A stretch of DNA of 64,000 nt from Dysgonomonas sp. PH5-45 (lineage in GTDB: Bacteria > Bacteroidota > Bacteroidia > Bacteroidales > Dysgonomonadaceae): assembly GCF_029893235.1 (NCBI RefSeq), contig NZ_JARXWE010000016.1, positions 1 through 64,000 of the forward strand. The letters are read 5' to 3'. The position numbers were made by a program, and so were the translations under genes. The notes below the pieces were generated by a model. The model did no database searches. It saw only the letters and a program-made list of their open reading frames with translations, and was not told where the DNA came from. This document shows, one piece after another, positions 53,923 through 63,279 of the stretch (the first letter of the stretch is position 1; each line of letters starts with the position of its first letter).

Positions 53923-54354
53923 ATGATTTGTAAAGTACAGGAAAACGATTATCCTCGCTTACAGCAGATTTGGGAAAATGCTGTGAGGAATACCCACGAT
54001 TTTTTAGAACCTAACGACTTTGAATATTATAAGTCGCAACTACCCGTGTATTTCAAACATGTAGATTTGTACGCTTATAAAGATGAATCGGGAGAAGCGA
54101 GAGGCTTTCTGGGTATATCGGTCGATAGAATAGAAATGCTTTTTGTTGAAGACTCCTTGCGAGGTACAGGAATAGGGAAGACGTTGGTGCAGTTTGCCGT
54201 CTCCGATTTAGGCGCTTGTAAAGTTGATGTGAACGAACAAAACAAGCAGGCAGTAGGTTTCTATCTTCATTTAGGGTTTAAAACAATGGGGCGGTCTGAG
54301 TTTGATGGCGATGGCCGGCACTATCCGTTGCTCCATATGGAAAGGAATGTATAA
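53923..54354 (+). CDS. GNAT-family N-acetyltransferase (YjaB-like)
   Basis: A 143-residue acetyl-CoA-dependent transferase. The acetyl-CoA loop is LRGTGIGKTLVQFA (about residues 84-97), preceded by strand RIEMLFVED and followed by KVDVNEQNKQAVGFYLHLGF, the usual C-terminal GNAT signature. YjaB-like proteins share the ending DGRHYPLLHMER. Substrate unknown. Start chosen at ATG 53923; a TTG four codons earlier would add MPRY. Its stop lies against the 3' end of the convergent RNase P RNA gene. Confidence 0.88.
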   Translation: MICKVQENDYPRLQQIWENAVRNTHDFLEPNDFEYYKSQLPVYFKHVDLYAYKDESGEARGFLGISVDRIEMLFVEDSLRGTGIGKTLVQFAVSDLGACKVDVNEQNKQAVGFYLHLGFKTMGRSEFDGDGRHYPLLHMERNV

Positions 54355-54358
54355 AAAA

Positions 54359-54743
54359 TGCAGCCGGTCTGTAAGCCGGGTTCTGTTCTTTTAAATCAGA
54401 AACTGAAATTAAAAGTGTTTGCCATTTATCTACGCCTGCCGTCACCGACAGGCTCAAGCGACCTACCCCCCGACATCGGACGAGCAATCCTACATACGCC
54501 GGTATACATGGTCTTACAACCCGCAAGAGGTACGGCTCACGATATCGCTACCGCAACCGGTGGGCTCTTACCCCGCCTTTTCACCCTTACCCGTTTGTTT
54601 CCGCACGGGCGGTTATTTTCTGTTACCCTTGCTCTACCCTCACGGATAGCTTCCACATTAAGAAGTGCGGTGCTCTGTGTTGCCCGGACTTTCCTCTTTC
54701 ATCCCCCCGAAGGAGGGTGCCAGCGGCAAACCAACCTGCTGCA
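54359..54743 (-). ncRNA. rnpB: RNase P RNA (class A)
   Basis: The catalytic RNA that removes tRNA 5' leaders. On the minus strand the conserved blocks appear in order: GAGGAAAGTCCGGGC, AGGGTGAAAAGGCGGGGTAA, AGAGCCCACCG, GTAGATAAATGGC and the closing AACAGAACCCGGCTTACAG. The 5' TGCAGC and 3' GCTGCA pair as helix P1 and set the ends at 54743 and 54359, about 385 nt. A run of T residues after the 3' end (plus strand 54353-54358) acts as terminator. Open frames across this locus are artefacts. Confidence 0.95.
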
Positions 54744-54749
54744 TAGATG

Positions 54750-54781
54750 CAAAGGTAAGCTTATTTGACGGATACGGCAAA
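54750..54781 (-). promoter_or_regulatory. Consensus promoter of rnpB
   Basis: On the minus strand, TTTG (54781-54778) and TACCTTTG (54757-54750) are spaced by 20 nt. The start predicted from the -7 box agrees with the 5' end of the RNA at 54743. The -33 box lies just past the mltF stop codon. Confidence 0.85.
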
Positions 54782-54783
54782 GA

Positions 54784-56184
54784 TTATTTCTGTTCTTGAT
54801 ATTTGTGCCAACGTGCCAGAACCTTATCTACGTAGTTCAGGGTTTCTGTACTTCTGAAATATCCGTTCTTACAAACAGGGTCGTTATAGTATTCGGGTTT
54901 ACTTTTCAGGTTTATATATTTACGGACATTGTTTTCCCATACATGAGGGTCGGCTCCGTATTTGCGGGCAAGGGCTTGCGCGTCGCTTACATGCCCTCCT
55001 CCGGCGTTGTAAGCCGCCAGAACGAACTTTATTCGTTCGTGGGGGTCGTGAATCGACGCATACGATTTTTCCAATTTAGACAGCAGTTTTGTTGCAGCTT
55101 TTATGCTTAGGTCGGGGTTGGTGCGGTCTTCGCTTCTGATGCCCATCGCAACGGCAGTTCTGGGCATCAGTCCCATCAACCCTGTTGCTCCGGCCCATGA
55201 CGAAAGGTTGGTCTTGAAATTCGATTCGTGATAAGCTATCGCAGCCAATAGGCGCCAGTCTAAATCTGAGTTTTGAGCATGTTTCTTGAACAGGTCGTCG
55301 AACGGAGACAGATGCCCTTTTGGGATGGATGGGTTGGTTAAAGAAGAGGAGATGTCATCGTCAAGGTCTGCTTTACTCAGTTCGAAGTATTTTTTTGTTA
55401 TTGACTTATAGACAGGAGTATTCCCGTTTTTGGAGAACCATTCGTCAAGGGCATTTGCCAGTTTAGGTGTGTTTTTTCTCACCACCCACGATGAGAGTTG
55501 TTCAAAGCTGATAGGAATGGATACGTCAATATTGCGGAAGTAGGTTTTGTTCAGTTTTGCAATATTTTCATCGCTGACGGTGTATCTTATTTCACCATCG
55601 GCAACCATTGCGATGAGGTCTTCGGTGGTGATGGAGTCGCCTTCCACATCTTTTATCAGAATACCTCCGCCGAGTTCGGCGTTCAGGTTTTCGAGCCGGG
55701 TATGGTATTTTGTTTTGTGCCTTACATACACTTCTTTCCCAATCAGGTCGGGAACATCGCGCAGAAGCGTATCACCTTTGTTTGCCGACTGAACAAGCAC
55801 TTGGTGGCTTATCTGTCCCAGTCCGCAGTATATGATGGAGTCTTTCAGGCTATTCTGTACGGGTATGCCGTAGGCCACAAGGTCGCCCTCGCCATTTTCG
55901 AGCATTTCGAGCAGCTGAGTCTGGTTCTTAGCAATTTTAATATTGAGCGATAACCCATAATGATCGCAAAAATCACGGCATAGGTCGTAATCGTAGCCCA
56001 TAGGTTCGTCTTTGTATATGAAGTACGATGTAGAGCTGTTCAACGTGATCACGGTGAGTTGTCCCGAAGCCTTTATCTGGTCAAAATCGTACACGTCTTT
56101 CTTTTGGGGTTTACAACCCGATAGGGCGAGCACGGTAATCGTGCACCAGATGATGATATATTTGATATGTAAAGGATGTGCCAT
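54784..56184 (-). CDS. mltF: Membrane-bound lytic murein transglycosylase F-like
   Basis: A 466-residue lipoprotein that cuts peptidoglycan glycan strands. A lipobox SGC (Cys at about 24) is followed by a solute-binding SBP_bac_3-type domain (about 35-265), then an SLT lysozyme-like domain (about 295-460) with catalytic Glu in AAIAYHESNFKTN, SWAGATGLMGLMPRTA and LAAYNAGGGHV. This two-domain form is MltF; the first domain is thought to sense cell-wall fragments. crcB lies 36 nt upstream on the same strand. Confidence 0.92.
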   Translation of the reverse strand: MAHPLHIKYIIIWCTITVLALSGCKPQKKDVYDFDQIKASGQLTVITLNSSTSYFIYKDEPMGYDYDLCRDFCDHYGLSLNIKIAKNQTQLLEMLENGEGDLVAYGIPVQNSLKDSIIYCGLGQISHQVLVQSANKGDTLLRDVPDLIGKEVYVRHKTKYHTRLENLNAELGGGILIKDVEGDSITTEDLIAMVADGEIRYTVSDENIAKLNKTYFRNIDVSIPISFEQLSSWVVRKNTPKLANALDEWFSKNGNTPVYKSITKKYFELSKADLDDDISSSLTNPSIPKGHLSPFDDLFKKHAQNSDLDWRLLAAIAYHESNFKTNLSSWAGATGLMGLMPRTAVAMGIRSEDRTNPDLSIKAATKLLSKLEKSYASIHDPHERIKFVLAAYNAGGGHVSDAQALARKYGADPHVWENNVRKYINLKSKPEYYNDPVCKNGYFRSTETLNYVDKVLARWHKYQEQK

Positions 56185-56220
56185 ATATTATGAGTATGAT
56201 GATGAATAAGGACGATATCC

Positions 56221-56589
56221 TTACCCTTTTGTTGTTATATACATTCCCAACCAAACGGCGCAAACGCCAATCAAGCAGCTTGCTACCGTATATGCAAGTG
56301 CCAATCCCGGCTGATTGTTTTGCATAAGGGAGAGTGTTTCTTTGGCAAAGGCCGAAAAAGTGGTGAATCCACCACAAAAACCTGCCATGAGCATAATTTT
56401 CAGGCTTTGGTTGTTTGCCGGAATGAGGTTTGCCAGCAATCCGATGCAAAAACAACCCAGTATGTTGACAACGAAAGTGGCAACAGGTAGTGCTGCAAAG
56501 TGATATTTATGCGTCAGTTCGGATATCAGAAACCGCAATATGCTTCCCACACCTCCCCCAAGGCCTACCAATAAGATATATTTCATCAT
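56221..56589 (-). CDS. crcB: Fluoride ion channel CrcB/Fluc
   Basis: A 122-residue inner-membrane protein with four helices, forming a dual-topology dimer that expels fluoride. Family marks are GLGGGVGSILRFLISE at the N-terminus, the central VNILGCFCIGLL (conserved Asn) and GFCGGFTTFSAFAKE (TTFS track). Start at ATG 56589, which follows an ATG codon pair. It sits alone upstream of mltF. No fluoride riboswitch was recognised in front of it. Confidence 0.94.
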   Translation of the reverse strand: MMKYILLVGLGGGVGSILRFLISELTHKYHFAALPVATFVVNILGCFCIGLLANLIPANNQSLKIMLMAGFCGGFTTFSAFAKETLSLMQNNQPGLALAYTVASCLIGVCAVWLGMYITTKG

Positions 56590-56951
56590 AATTTCCCCTC
56601 CTCTCGTTACGGTTATCGCCGGAATGATAAAAAACGAGGCGATAAATTTTCTTTATGCCAAACTTATTTCATTTCCCTGTGATAATCAGCCTTGAGACCC
56701 CAAAATCATAAAAGACAGAAAGGTTATTTTTTATCAAAAAATGAACTTTTCTCTGTTTCATTTGTAAAAATAAGAAAAGAAATGTTTTTAAAGAACAAGA
56801 ACAGAAACTAACTTGTTTTTCATTTGCGTTAAATAATGTTTTTGAGGAGAAGTTCTTTTAAGAAAAACATTGGCAGGAAAACGAAAAAAGAGTAATATTA
56901 ATCCGTATTTCGTATTTTAAGGGTTAACCTTATAACTAAAAACTAACTATC
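56590..56951. other. Divergent intergenic region crcB / lldP
   Basis: These 362 bases hold no gene. They must contain promoters for both crcB and the lactate operon, but no full TAnnTTTG box with good spacing stands out. A short inverted stretch, CCTTATAAC-type AT pairs near 56920-56940, is too weak to call. Confidence 0.4.
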
Positions 56952-58568
56952 ATGCTGTTTGTGTTAAATATTCTGCTTCAGACTCCTGTGTTGGCAGAGG
57001 GAGGGAGTGTTTCGTGGTTGGATGTGGCTCTTGCTGCGGTTCCTGTCGTTCTGCTGATTGTACTCATGGGTTTCCTTAAAATGGCAGGACACAAAAGTGC
57101 GCTGATAACCCTTATCGCGGCAGTGGTTATCGGTCTTTTTGCTTTTCACCTGCCGGTGGGCGATGTTGGCCTGTCTTTGATATATGGAGTGTTGAAGGCT
57201 ATTTTTCCGATACTGATTATCATAATTATGGCCATATTTAGCTATAATGTTTTGGTACACACCGGTAAGATGGAGATAATAAAGGAACAATTTTCGTCCA
57301 TATCGTCCGACAAGTGCATACAGGTTCTTCTGCTTACCTGGGGCTTTGGCGGATTGCTTGAAGGTATGGCCGGATTCGGAACAGCAGTAGCCATTCCCGC
57401 GGCAATATTGATCAGTTTAGGATTTAAACCTGTATTCTCGGCAGTAACCAGCCTGATAGCCAATAGTGTGGCAACAGGATTCGGGGCAGTGGGAACACCC
57501 GTAAAGGTTCTTGCCGAGCAGGCAGGTGTTACCGATATACAGACATTGAGTACCCATGTGGTGTTGCAATTATCGCCCTTGATGATTTTGATACCCTTTG
57601 TGCTGGTGTTTATGACCGACCCTCGCCTGAAGGCCTTGCCTAAACATATACTATTGAGTGTAATTGTGGGAGTGGTTTCTCTTATAACACAGTATATTGC
57701 CGCAAAATATATGGGAGCCGAAACACCGGCCATTATGGGTAGCATAGCCTCTATCGTAGCAATAATCATTTATGCACGGCTGACGGCAACCAAAGAAGAT
57801 AAGGAGCTGAAAGCAAAATTCCCCAAAAGGTCGTTCACGGAAGTTGCAAAGGCTTGGAGTGTGTATGGGCTGATACTTCTGTTGGTGGTACTGACCAGCC
57901 CCTTACTTCCCTTCAGGGATGTATTGGCGCCATTGTTGACAACGGTGTTCAGTTTCGATATATTCGACGTATCGGCACAGGCAGATGTTGCCCGTTCGGT
58001 AAAAATATCGTGGCTGGTCGATGCCGGGGTGTTGCTCTTTATAGGGTCTATAATAGGAGGACTGATTCAAGGAGCAAAGATAGGCAGTTTGTTCAGTCTT
58101 TTGGGGAAGGTGGTGAAGCAACAACAAAAAACCATTATTACCGTGTGTAGCCTCATAGCGTTGTCTTCGGTTATGGATTTTTCGGGTATGATTTCAGAGC
58201 TGGGCGTAGCTCTTGCGCTTGTCACCGGATCGCTGTATCCATTGTTTGCCCCTACCATAGGTTGTTTGGGAACGTTCCTTACGGGAAGCGATACGTCGTC
58301 GAACATACTGTTTGGCAAGTTGCAGGCATCAGTTGCAACGGCAACCGGAGCCGACCCAAGCTGGTTGGCAGCGGCCAATACGGCAGGAGCAACGGGTGGT
58401 AAAATAATTTCACCGCAAAGTATTGCCGTAGCCACTTCGGCGTGCGGGCTGCAAGGCAAGGAGGGCGAAATAATGAAGAAAGCCATACCGTTTGCCTTAG
58501 GATACATAGTAGTGGCCGGGCTTATGGTTTATTTTGTGCCACTGATAATGGGCAACATATTGTTCTAA
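56952..58568 (+). CDS. lldP: L-lactate permease
   Basis: A 538-residue inner-membrane lactate:proton symporter with about 13 hydrophobic segments. Family marks: WGFGGLLEGMAGFGTAVAIP (about 131-150), NSVATGFGAVGTPVKVLAEQ, and the C-terminal GCLGTFLTGSDTSSNILFGK and AANTAGATGGKIISPQSIAV. It heads a four-gene operon with lutABC (35 nt to lutA), so uptake and oxidation of L-lactate are controlled together. No LutR/LldR-type regulator is adjacent. Confidence 0.95.
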   Translation: MLFVLNILLQTPVLAEGGSVSWLDVALAAVPVVLLIVLMGFLKMAGHKSALITLIAAVVIGLFAFHLPVGDVGLSLIYGVLKAIFPILIIIIMAIFSYNVLVHTGKMEIIKEQFSSISSDKCIQVLLLTWGFGGLLEGMAGFGTAVAIPAAILISLGFKPVFSAVTSLIANSVATGFGAVGTPVKVLAEQAGVTDIQTLSTHVVLQLSPLMILIPFVLVFMTDPRLKALPKHILLSVIVGVVSLITQYIAAKYMGAETPAIMGSIASIVAIIIYARLTATKEDKELKAKFPKRSFTEVAKAWSVYGLILLLVVLTSPLLPFRDVLAPLLTTVFSFDIFDVSAQADVARSVKISWLVDAGVLLFIGSIIGGLIQGAKIGSLFSLLGKVVKQQQKTIITVCSLIALSSVMDFSGMISELGVALALVTGSLYPLFAPTIGCLGTFLTGSDTSSNILFGKLQASVATATGADPSWLAAANTAGATGGKIISPQSIAVATSACGLQGKEGEIMKKAIPFALGYIVVAGLMVYFVPLIMGNILF

Positions 58569-58603
58569 GAAGAGAAATATCAATCAACTAAAACGATAAG
58601 GAA

Positions 58604-59344
58604 ATGAAAGTAGGATTATTTATTCCGTGCTACGTTAATGCCATATATCCCGAAGTGGGTGTAGCAGCTTACAAACTGCTCGATTATCTGGGGGTGGATG
58701 TCGATTATCCGCTCGACCAGACCTGCTGCGGCCAACCGATGGCTAATGCCGGGTTTGAAGACAAGGCCATACCTTTGGCACAGCGTTTCGAAGCACAATT
58801 CGAGAAATATGAATACGTAGTAGCGCCTTCGGCCAGTTGTGCAGCCTTTGTGAAGGAGAACTACCCACGACTGATGGAAAAAGAAGGGCATCTCTGCCAA
58901 ACCAGCGGAAAGATTTACGATTTGTGCGAATTCCTGCACGATATACTGAAGGTGAAGCAACTGCCCGGCAAATTCCCTCACAAAGTGAGTGTACACAATA
59001 GTTGCCACGGGGTGCGCGAGTTGCATCTGTCGTCGGCCAGCGAATTAAATATCCCCCGTTATTCTAAAATCAAAGACTTGCTCAGTTTGGTGGAGGGGAT
59101 AACCGTGCTTGAGCCTGCAATGCTGGACGAATGCTGCGGATTTGGCGGTATGTTTGCCGTTGAAGAACATTCCGTATCGGTTTGTATGGGGCAAGATAAG
59201 GTGAGGCATCATATGGATACCGGAGCCGAGTATATAACCGGAGCCGATAGTTCGTGCCTGATGCACATGCAGGGTATAGTGAGCAGGGAAAAGCTCCCTG
59301 TTAAGTTTATTCATGTTATTGAAATTTTAGCTGCCGGATTATGA
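58604..59344 (+). CDS. lutA: L-lactate utilisation protein LutA (Fe-S oxidoreductase)
   Basis: A 246-residue CCG-domain protein of the LutABC L-lactate dehydrogenase complex. It carries two cysteine-rich CCG motifs, LDQTCCGQPMANAGF (about 39-53) and LDECCGFGGMFAVEE (about 178-192), with further cysteines in APSASCAAFV and VHNSCHGVRE; these hold an Fe-S centre or bind the substrate side of the complex. Its stop overlaps the lutB start by 4 nt (ATGA), showing translational coupling. Confidence 0.95.
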   Translation: MKVGLFIPCYVNAIYPEVGVAAYKLLDYLGVDVDYPLDQTCCGQPMANAGFEDKAIPLAQRFEAQFEKYEYVVAPSASCAAFVKENYPRLMEKEGHLCQTSGKIYDLCEFLHDILKVKQLPGKFPHKVSVHNSCHGVRELHLSSASELNIPRYSKIKDLLSLVEGITVLEPAMLDECCGFGGMFAVEEHSVSVCMGQDKVRHHMDTGAEYITGADSSCLMHMQGIVSREKLPVKFIHVIEILAAGL

Positions 59345-60723
59345 GTACAAAACATGCTGAAGCCGCAAACCGCTTCATAGAGAATAAAGAACGCGAAACA
59401 TGGCATAACGAAACTCTTTGGTTTGTCCGTGAAAAAAGAGACCGTATGGCTATGGATGTTCCCGAATGGGAGCAACTGAGGGAGTTGGCAGGCAAAATAA
59501 AGATGCATACCATTACGCATCTTGACACCTATGCCCGCCAGTTTGCCGAAAAGGCCGAAGCCAATGGTGTGATTGTGCATTGGGCCAAAGATGCCGAAGA
59601 GCATAACGAGATTATCTTTAAAATACTGACCGACCACGGGGCAAAGAAACTGGTTAAAAGTAAATCTATGCTTGCCGAGGAGTGCGAACTGAATCCTTAT
59701 CTGATAAAACGGGGTATAGATGCCGTGGAAAGCGATTTAGGCGAACGGATTCTTCAACTGAAGAACGAGCCTCCCAGCCATATCGTGTTGCCTGCAATCC
59801 ACCTAACCCGCCAACAAGTGGGCAAGCTGTTTGAAGAAAAACTGCATACCGAAAAAGGGAATAGCGATCCCACTTACCTTACCCATGCAGCCCGTCAGCA
59901 TTTGCGCAATGAGTTTTTGACAGCCGATGCCTCGATGACAGGTTGTAACTTTGCCGTGGCCGATACAGGCGAAGTGGTGGTTTGTACCAACGAGGGTAAT
60001 GCCGATATGGGTACATCGCTGGCCAAACTGCATATAGTAACTATGGGTATCGAAAAGATTGTGCCTAACCACAAGGCTTTGAGCATATATACCCGCCTGC
60101 TGGCACGTTCGGCAACGGGGCAGCCCACTACTACTTATACATCGCATTACCGGAAGGCACGCTCGGAAGATGCCGAAATGCACATCGTCATTGTAGATAA
60201 CGGGCGTAGCGAAATACTCGGTAACGACGAGCATATACAAGCCCTGAAGTGTATCCGTTGCGGAGCCTGTATGAACACATGCCCTGTTTACCGCCGTAGC
60301 GGAGGATATTCGTACACGTATTTCATTCCCGGGCCGATAGGTATAAATCTGGGTATGCTGAAAGCGCCCGAAGAATATTACGACAATGTTTCGGCATGTT
60401 CGCTTTGCTATTCGTGCAATAATGTGTGTCCTGTAAAAATTGACCTTGCCGACCAGATATATCGTTGGCGGCAAAACTTGGATTTGCTTGGTCGTGCCGA
60501 CAAGATGAAAAAAATAATGTCGGACGGTATGAAGTTCCTTTTTGTGCATCCTTCGCTCTATAATGCCGCCTTGAACGTGGATACGGTTGTAAATCATTTG
60601 CCTCGGTTTATGATTTATAACGGATTGAACGATTGGGGCAAGGGGCGCGAAATGCCTGTGTTTGCAAAAGAATCGTTCACCTCTATGTGGAAAAAAGGCA
60701 AGGTAAAGAAAAGCAAAAAATAA
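59341..60723 (+). CDS. lutB: L-lactate utilisation protein LutB (Fe-S electron-transfer subunit)
   Basis: A 460-residue protein with an N-terminal LUD-type domain (about 60-290, e.g. LVKSKSMLAEECELN and VVCTNEGNADMGTS) and a ferredoxin-like part with two [4Fe-4S] motifs: CIRCGACMNTCPVYRRSGG (about 304-322) and CSLCYSCNNVCPVKIDLADQ (about 353-372). It passes electrons from lactate oxidation on to the respiratory chain with LutA and LutC. Length and domain order match the family. Confidence 0.95.
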   Translation: MSTKHAEAANRFIENKERETWHNETLWFVREKRDRMAMDVPEWEQLRELAGKIKMHTITHLDTYARQFAEKAEANGVIVHWAKDAEEHNEIIFKILTDHGAKKLVKSKSMLAEECELNPYLIKRGIDAVESDLGERILQLKNEPPSHIVLPAIHLTRQQVGKLFEEKLHTEKGNSDPTYLTHAARQHLRNEFLTADASMTGCNFAVADTGEVVVCTNEGNADMGTSLAKLHIVTMGIEKIVPNHKALSIYTRLLARSATGQPTTTYTSHYRKARSEDAEMHIVIVDNGRSEILGNDEHIQALKCIRCGACMNTCPVYRRSGGYSYTYFIPGPIGINLGMLKAPEEYYDNVSACSLCYSCNNVCPVKIDLADQIYRWRQNLDLLGRADKMKKIMSDGMKFLFVHPSLYNAALNVDTVVNHLPRFMIYNGLNDWGKGREMPVFAKESFTSMWKKGKVKKSKK

Positions 60724-60758
60724 TTTTGTCGTTTAAAATAACCCAAAAACAAAAGGAA

Positions 60759-61334
60759 ATGAGTAGCAAAGAAGATATATTGAACAGCATAAAACGGCAC
60801 ACCAGAGCGCAATACGATATGCCCGATCTGGACACTCTGGAGGGGATACAATATCCGGATAAGACACAGCAATTTATAGAAATAAGCAAGGGTGTTGGCG
60901 GCGATGCCCTGTTGTTGGACGGTGATATAAACCAACTGATACGCACGCTATATCCTGAGGCTAAAACAATAGCATCCAATCTGCCCGAAATAACAATTGC
61001 CACCACCAACCCCGATAATGTGGACGACCCCCATAGCCTGAACGGAACGGATTTGGCAATTGTGGAGGGCGAAATAGGTGTAGCCGAAAACGGGTGCGTA
61101 TGGATTCCGCAAAACGTAAAACAAAAAGTGATTTATTTCATAGCCGAATATTTGGTTATAGTTCTGGACAGGAACAAAATAGTGAACAATATGCACGAGG
61201 CATATGCTAAACTCGATTTGGGCGATAAACGCTTCGGGGTGTTTATTTCAGGTCCTTCAAAAACCGCCGATATAGAACAGGCCTTGGTCGTGGGCGCACA
61301 TGGCGCGCGGGGAGTAACGGTGGTTTTGAGGTAA
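60759..61334 (+). CDS. lutC: L-lactate utilisation protein LutC
   Basis: A 191-residue LUD-domain protein, third subunit of the lactate oxidation complex. The end VFISGPSKTADIEQALVVGAHGARGVTVV is the LutC/YkgG signature. The frame is open from 60633 inside lutB, but the ATG at 60759 follows an AGGA-type ribosome site (unusual here) and gives the normal start MSSKEDIL. The N-terminal part (about 1-60) is more divergent than the core. Confidence 0.92.
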   Translation: MSSKEDILNSIKRHTRAQYDMPDLDTLEGIQYPDKTQQFIEISKGVGGDALLLDGDINQLIRTLYPEAKTIASNLPEITIATTNPDNVDDPHSLNGTDLAIVEGEIGVAENGCVWIPQNVKQKVIYFIAEYLVIVLDRNKIVNNMHEAYAKLDLGDKRFGVFISGPSKTADIEQALVVGAHGARGVTVVLR

Positions 61335-61481
61335 AAAAGGAAGAAAAATGCAGAAATATGAAGTCGCAAAGCTTTTGTTTTCCTCCTTGGAGGGGTAACT
61401 TGCTGATTATCTTCGTATTTTGTACTCTAACGTTTAAGTTCATTATTCCCATACAATTCGCCTTGTATGGAGATTGTAATA

Positions 61482-61634
61482 AAAAGAGGGTGTGTTAAAA
61501 GTCGATTGATGATATCAAATTGATATACTCTACTGTCATGTTGAACGATAGTGAAACATCTTTTCCTGTAAAAGGAGATTCTTCCCTACGGTCAGAATGA
61601 CAAAAAGAAATTTACTTTTGGCACACCCTCTTTT
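61482..61634. repeat. MITE-like inverted-repeat element
   Basis: Outer arms AGAGGGTGTGTTAAAAGT (61485-61502) and ACTTTTGGCACACCCTCT (61614-61631) match at 16 of 18 bases as inverted repeats, and flanking A/T bases extend the pairing to about 21. Inside lies a second imperfect dyad, from GTCATGTTGAACG (61535) to GGTCAGAATGAC (ending 61601). The element has no coding capacity and lies in the 320-nt gap between lutC and a convergent gene. Similar small repeats that read like GTCATTCTGAACG...CAGAATGAC are known as extragenic repeats in Bacteroidota. Confidence 0.65.
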
Positions 61635-61654
61635 AGACGATGAGGGGTAATAAA

Positions 61655-63244
61655 TTATTTTTGTAAATTTACAATACCCCATTGTATAGATGGACCACTC
61701 ATAAATCCGCCATAATGTGTTCTGTTAAGCAAGAATTTGCCATCACCAAGGCTTCGTGTGTTTCTTGGGGAGAAGCTTTTAGTAACATCATTGTTATCGG
61801 TAAATAATTCGTTCCACGATTCAGTACCATCGTTTCCTAATTTTATCAAGATAGTTTGGATGCTCCCTGATTTGGCTTTACCCAAAAACATTTTTACTGT
61901 ATTGTAAATAATGTAGGCAGCATCATTCTGGTCGAAACCAAGAGCATAAGAGGCTCTGTTGCGATCTTCGTTCTGTAAGTTTTGGTTTTTAGGTATTTTA
62001 TACGCCCAAAGCAAGTTCCCGTTCTTGTCGAAATTCAATAACGATATATCACTATAATGATAGATGTTGTATTTGAAAACAACTCCTTGTTGTCTTTTTT
62101 CAATTAGAGTAATTGCTCTTTTTTCCGCACTTATATAGAATCCTCCGTCATTTTTGAAATGAATGTCTTCAAATTTGTAATAATATCCATCGTCGAAGTC
62201 TTTATTTTTATCTTTTTTCTCTAAAGTCTTTTCGGCTTCTTTTTCATTCATTCCTTTGGTAAGGTAATTGTTGTCGAAGAGTTTTTCATTCATCCGGAAA
62301 TCTTTTATCGAACCCGAAGGTAAGATGATAGAAAAAGAGCCGATAGCACTTTTATTCCCTATTCTTGAAAAGAATCCGGCACAAATAAGGTCGTTATTGT
62401 TGTTTATTCCAAGATGTTGAGACAATGCGTAGTTCTGACCGGAAAAGGTTATTTCTTTGATTCCTGCATCTGAACCATCACCGGGATAATGGGTGAGAAA
62501 CAATTTTTTATCTTTCCCCTTCTTTTTATACACATGGCTTGTCAGATAGGCGTTTGCATTGTTATCGACCACATACTGGCCTAAATAAACTTTCTCGTCT
62601 TTGGTAAGGGTTGGGAAGTCGTTGGCGCGTTTCCATATAGAGGTCAATTTATTATCGAATACTTCTAAACCAAAACTCAATATCTCGTTCTTTTTATTCA
62701 GTAAGCTGTAAGATATTAATATTTTCGATTCGTCGGGAGAAGTTACGAACGACATGTTACTCAACTTACCTCCTTTTATTTTACTATAATCGATTTCACC
62801 TATCATCCGTTCATCGCGGTTTAAGCTGAAAGGTTCTTTCTTTACGGTTTCGGCAAAGAAGTAATATTTTTTATCTTTCTTGTTTTTGAACGACGAAAAT
62901 AGATATATATCGCCGTTTATTACCTTTGCTCCTTCATAATTGCGATCTACCTTTTTTATATTGTTTAATTCAATCTTGAAATATTCCATTTTCCCGTCTT
63001 TCAAGTTGTGTTTCACTATATAATCTCCGGTATTTTGCCGTTCCGGGGGGATGCCTGTTTGGTATAGATAAAAAATAACATTGTCATCTCCTGTCAGATA
63101 GACGCAATCTTTTATTCTTTTCCCTTTTTGCCCTGGAGTTTTTTTATCAGTCCACTCAACATTTAGAAATAGAGGCTTTTCTTGAGCAAGAAGTATTGTC
63201 GATATGGTTAAAGGTATCAATAGGGTTAAAATAAATTTTTTCAT
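61655..63244 (-). CDS. Secreted protein of unknown function (529 aa)
   Basis: A signal peptide (1-20, ending TILLAQ) precedes a Lys-rich, beta-rich protein. Repeating stretches such as DENKILISYSLLNKKNEIL-like strands and several N-D-N and D-G-D loops suggest a beta-propeller type fold; ANAYLTSHVYKKKGKDKKLF and NAAYIIYNTVKMFLGKAKSG are examples of strand-loop units. No catalytic motif, lipobox or T9SS sorting domain is seen, so it is probably periplasmic. It is followed upstream by outer-membrane barrel genes on the same strand (35 nt gap), hinting at a shared envelope role. Confidence 0.7.
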   Translation of the reverse strand: MKKFILTLLIPLTISTILLAQEKPLFLNVEWTDKKTPGQKGKRIKDCVYLTGDDNVIFYLYQTGIPPERQNTGDYIVKHNLKDGKMEYFKIELNNIKKVDRNYEGAKVINGDIYLFSSFKNKKDKKYYFFAETVKKEPFSLNRDERMIGEIDYSKIKGGKLSNMSFVTSPDESKILISYSLLNKKNEILSFGLEVFDNKLTSIWKRANDFPTLTKDEKVYLGQYVVDNNANAYLTSHVYKKKGKDKKLFLTHYPGDGSDAGIKEITFSGQNYALSQHLGINNNNDLICAGFFSRIGNKSAIGSFSIILPSGSIKDFRMNEKLFDNNYLTKGMNEKEAEKTLEKKDKNKDFDDGYYYKFEDIHFKNDGGFYISAEKRAITLIEKRQQGVVFKYNIYHYSDISLLNFDKNGNLLWAYKIPKNQNLQNEDRNRASYALGFDQNDAAYIIYNTVKMFLGKAKSGSIQTILIKLGNDGTESWNELFTDNNDVTKSFSPRNTRSLGDGKFLLNRTHYGGFMSGPSIQWGIVNLQK

Positions 63245-63279
63245 ATGACTATGATTTAAAGTTTGCTAAATACTTGCTG

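Noticed and set aside
54358-54768. Open frames on both strands across the RNase P RNA locus
   Set aside because: They lie inside the conserved RNA; the plus-strand frame beginning MQPVCKPGSVL is a well-known false protein call over rnpB.
56590-56660. Fluoride riboswitch upstream of crcB
   Set aside because: The leader reads GCCGGCGATAACCG-like on the minus strand, but the pseudoknot pattern and the conserved blocks of the crcB RNA motif are not there.
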